Assembly: GCA_049513975.1 (NCBI GenBank)
Contig: JBEKVM010000147.1
Span: 1-13,228, forward strand
DNA from: JBEKOF01 sp049513975
GTDB lineage: Bacteria; Verrucomicrobiota; Verrucomicrobiia; Limisphaerales; Palsa-1400
Direction of reading: 5' to 3'
Length of the DNA stretch: 13,228 nt
The number at the start of each line of letters is the position of its first letter. Positions within the stretch are counted from its first letter, which is position 1. The position numbers and the translations under genes are program-made. The notes under the pieces were generated by a model. The model made no database searches, was not told the origin of the DNA, and was given only the letters and a program-made list of their open reading frames with translations. This document shows positions 13,191 through 13,228 of this stretch, piece by piece.

Positions 13191-13228
13191 ATGAATACAC
13201 CCATTACCCCTCAATCCCTGATCGAACA
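13191..13228 (+). CDS. Start of a divergent gene, product unknown (5' end only)
   Basis: ATG 13191 opens a frame reading MNTPITPQSLIE that runs off the window edge. The opening is typical of a soluble bacterial protein but is too short to name. A good -35/-10 pair sits immediately upstream and no ribosome-binding site is visible, consistent with leaderless translation. It is divergent from kup. Confidence 0.5.
   Translation, partial: MNTPITPQSLIE

Overview
This 13.2 kb, GC-rich window reads as a chromosomal segment from a Gram-negative bacterium. The style of the very large cyclic glucan synthase, the Kup transporter and the tiny Gly-rich membrane protein makes me think of a soil or freshwater Verrucomicrobiota (Pedosphaera-like). 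That placement is an inference from remembered protein flavour, not from any marker gene.

Layout. Positions 1-246 hold the 3' end of an old-yellow-enzyme type NADH:flavin oxidoreductase. Positions 247-1386 are a gene-poor gap. It contains a decayed piece of an integrase-type transposase (about 504-886, frameshifted and cut off before its catalytic core) and about 500 bases in which I see no convincing gene. Positions 1387-10200 are one huge plus-strand gene of 2937 residues. It is a cyclic beta-1,2-glucan synthase with an N-terminal region, membrane segments, a GT84 glycosyltransferase, a central cyclisation/glycoamylase-like domain, two GH94-type beta-sandwich regions and a GH94 phosphorylase catalytic domain. 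A perfect 14-bp tandem duplication covers its stop codon.

The remainder is mostly on the minus strand and convergent with the synthase. In its own reading order it holds kup (potassium uptake, 13066 to 11186), a 52-residue hydrophobic Gly-rich membrane peptide (11133 to 10975), an unrecognised 106-residue protein (10922 to 10602) and a pterin-4a-carbinolamine dehydratase-like protein (10582 to 10256). The dehydratase-like protein keeps the central HHPD motif but has lost two other expected active-site residues. At the right edge a divergent plus-strand gene starts at 13191, behind a good sigma70-like promoter that would give a leaderless transcript.

How the genes may work together. Cyclic beta-1,2-glucans are osmoregulated periplasmic polymers in Proteobacteria, and Kup imports potassium, the first osmotic counter-ion. 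Their side-by-side position suggests an osmotic or envelope neighbourhood, but they are convergent and need not be co-regulated. I found no CRISPR array, tRNA, rRNA, phage module or clear new defence system. The most unusual points are the degenerate dehydratase, the small unannotated membrane peptide, the odd start regions of the synthase and kup, and the transposase relic.
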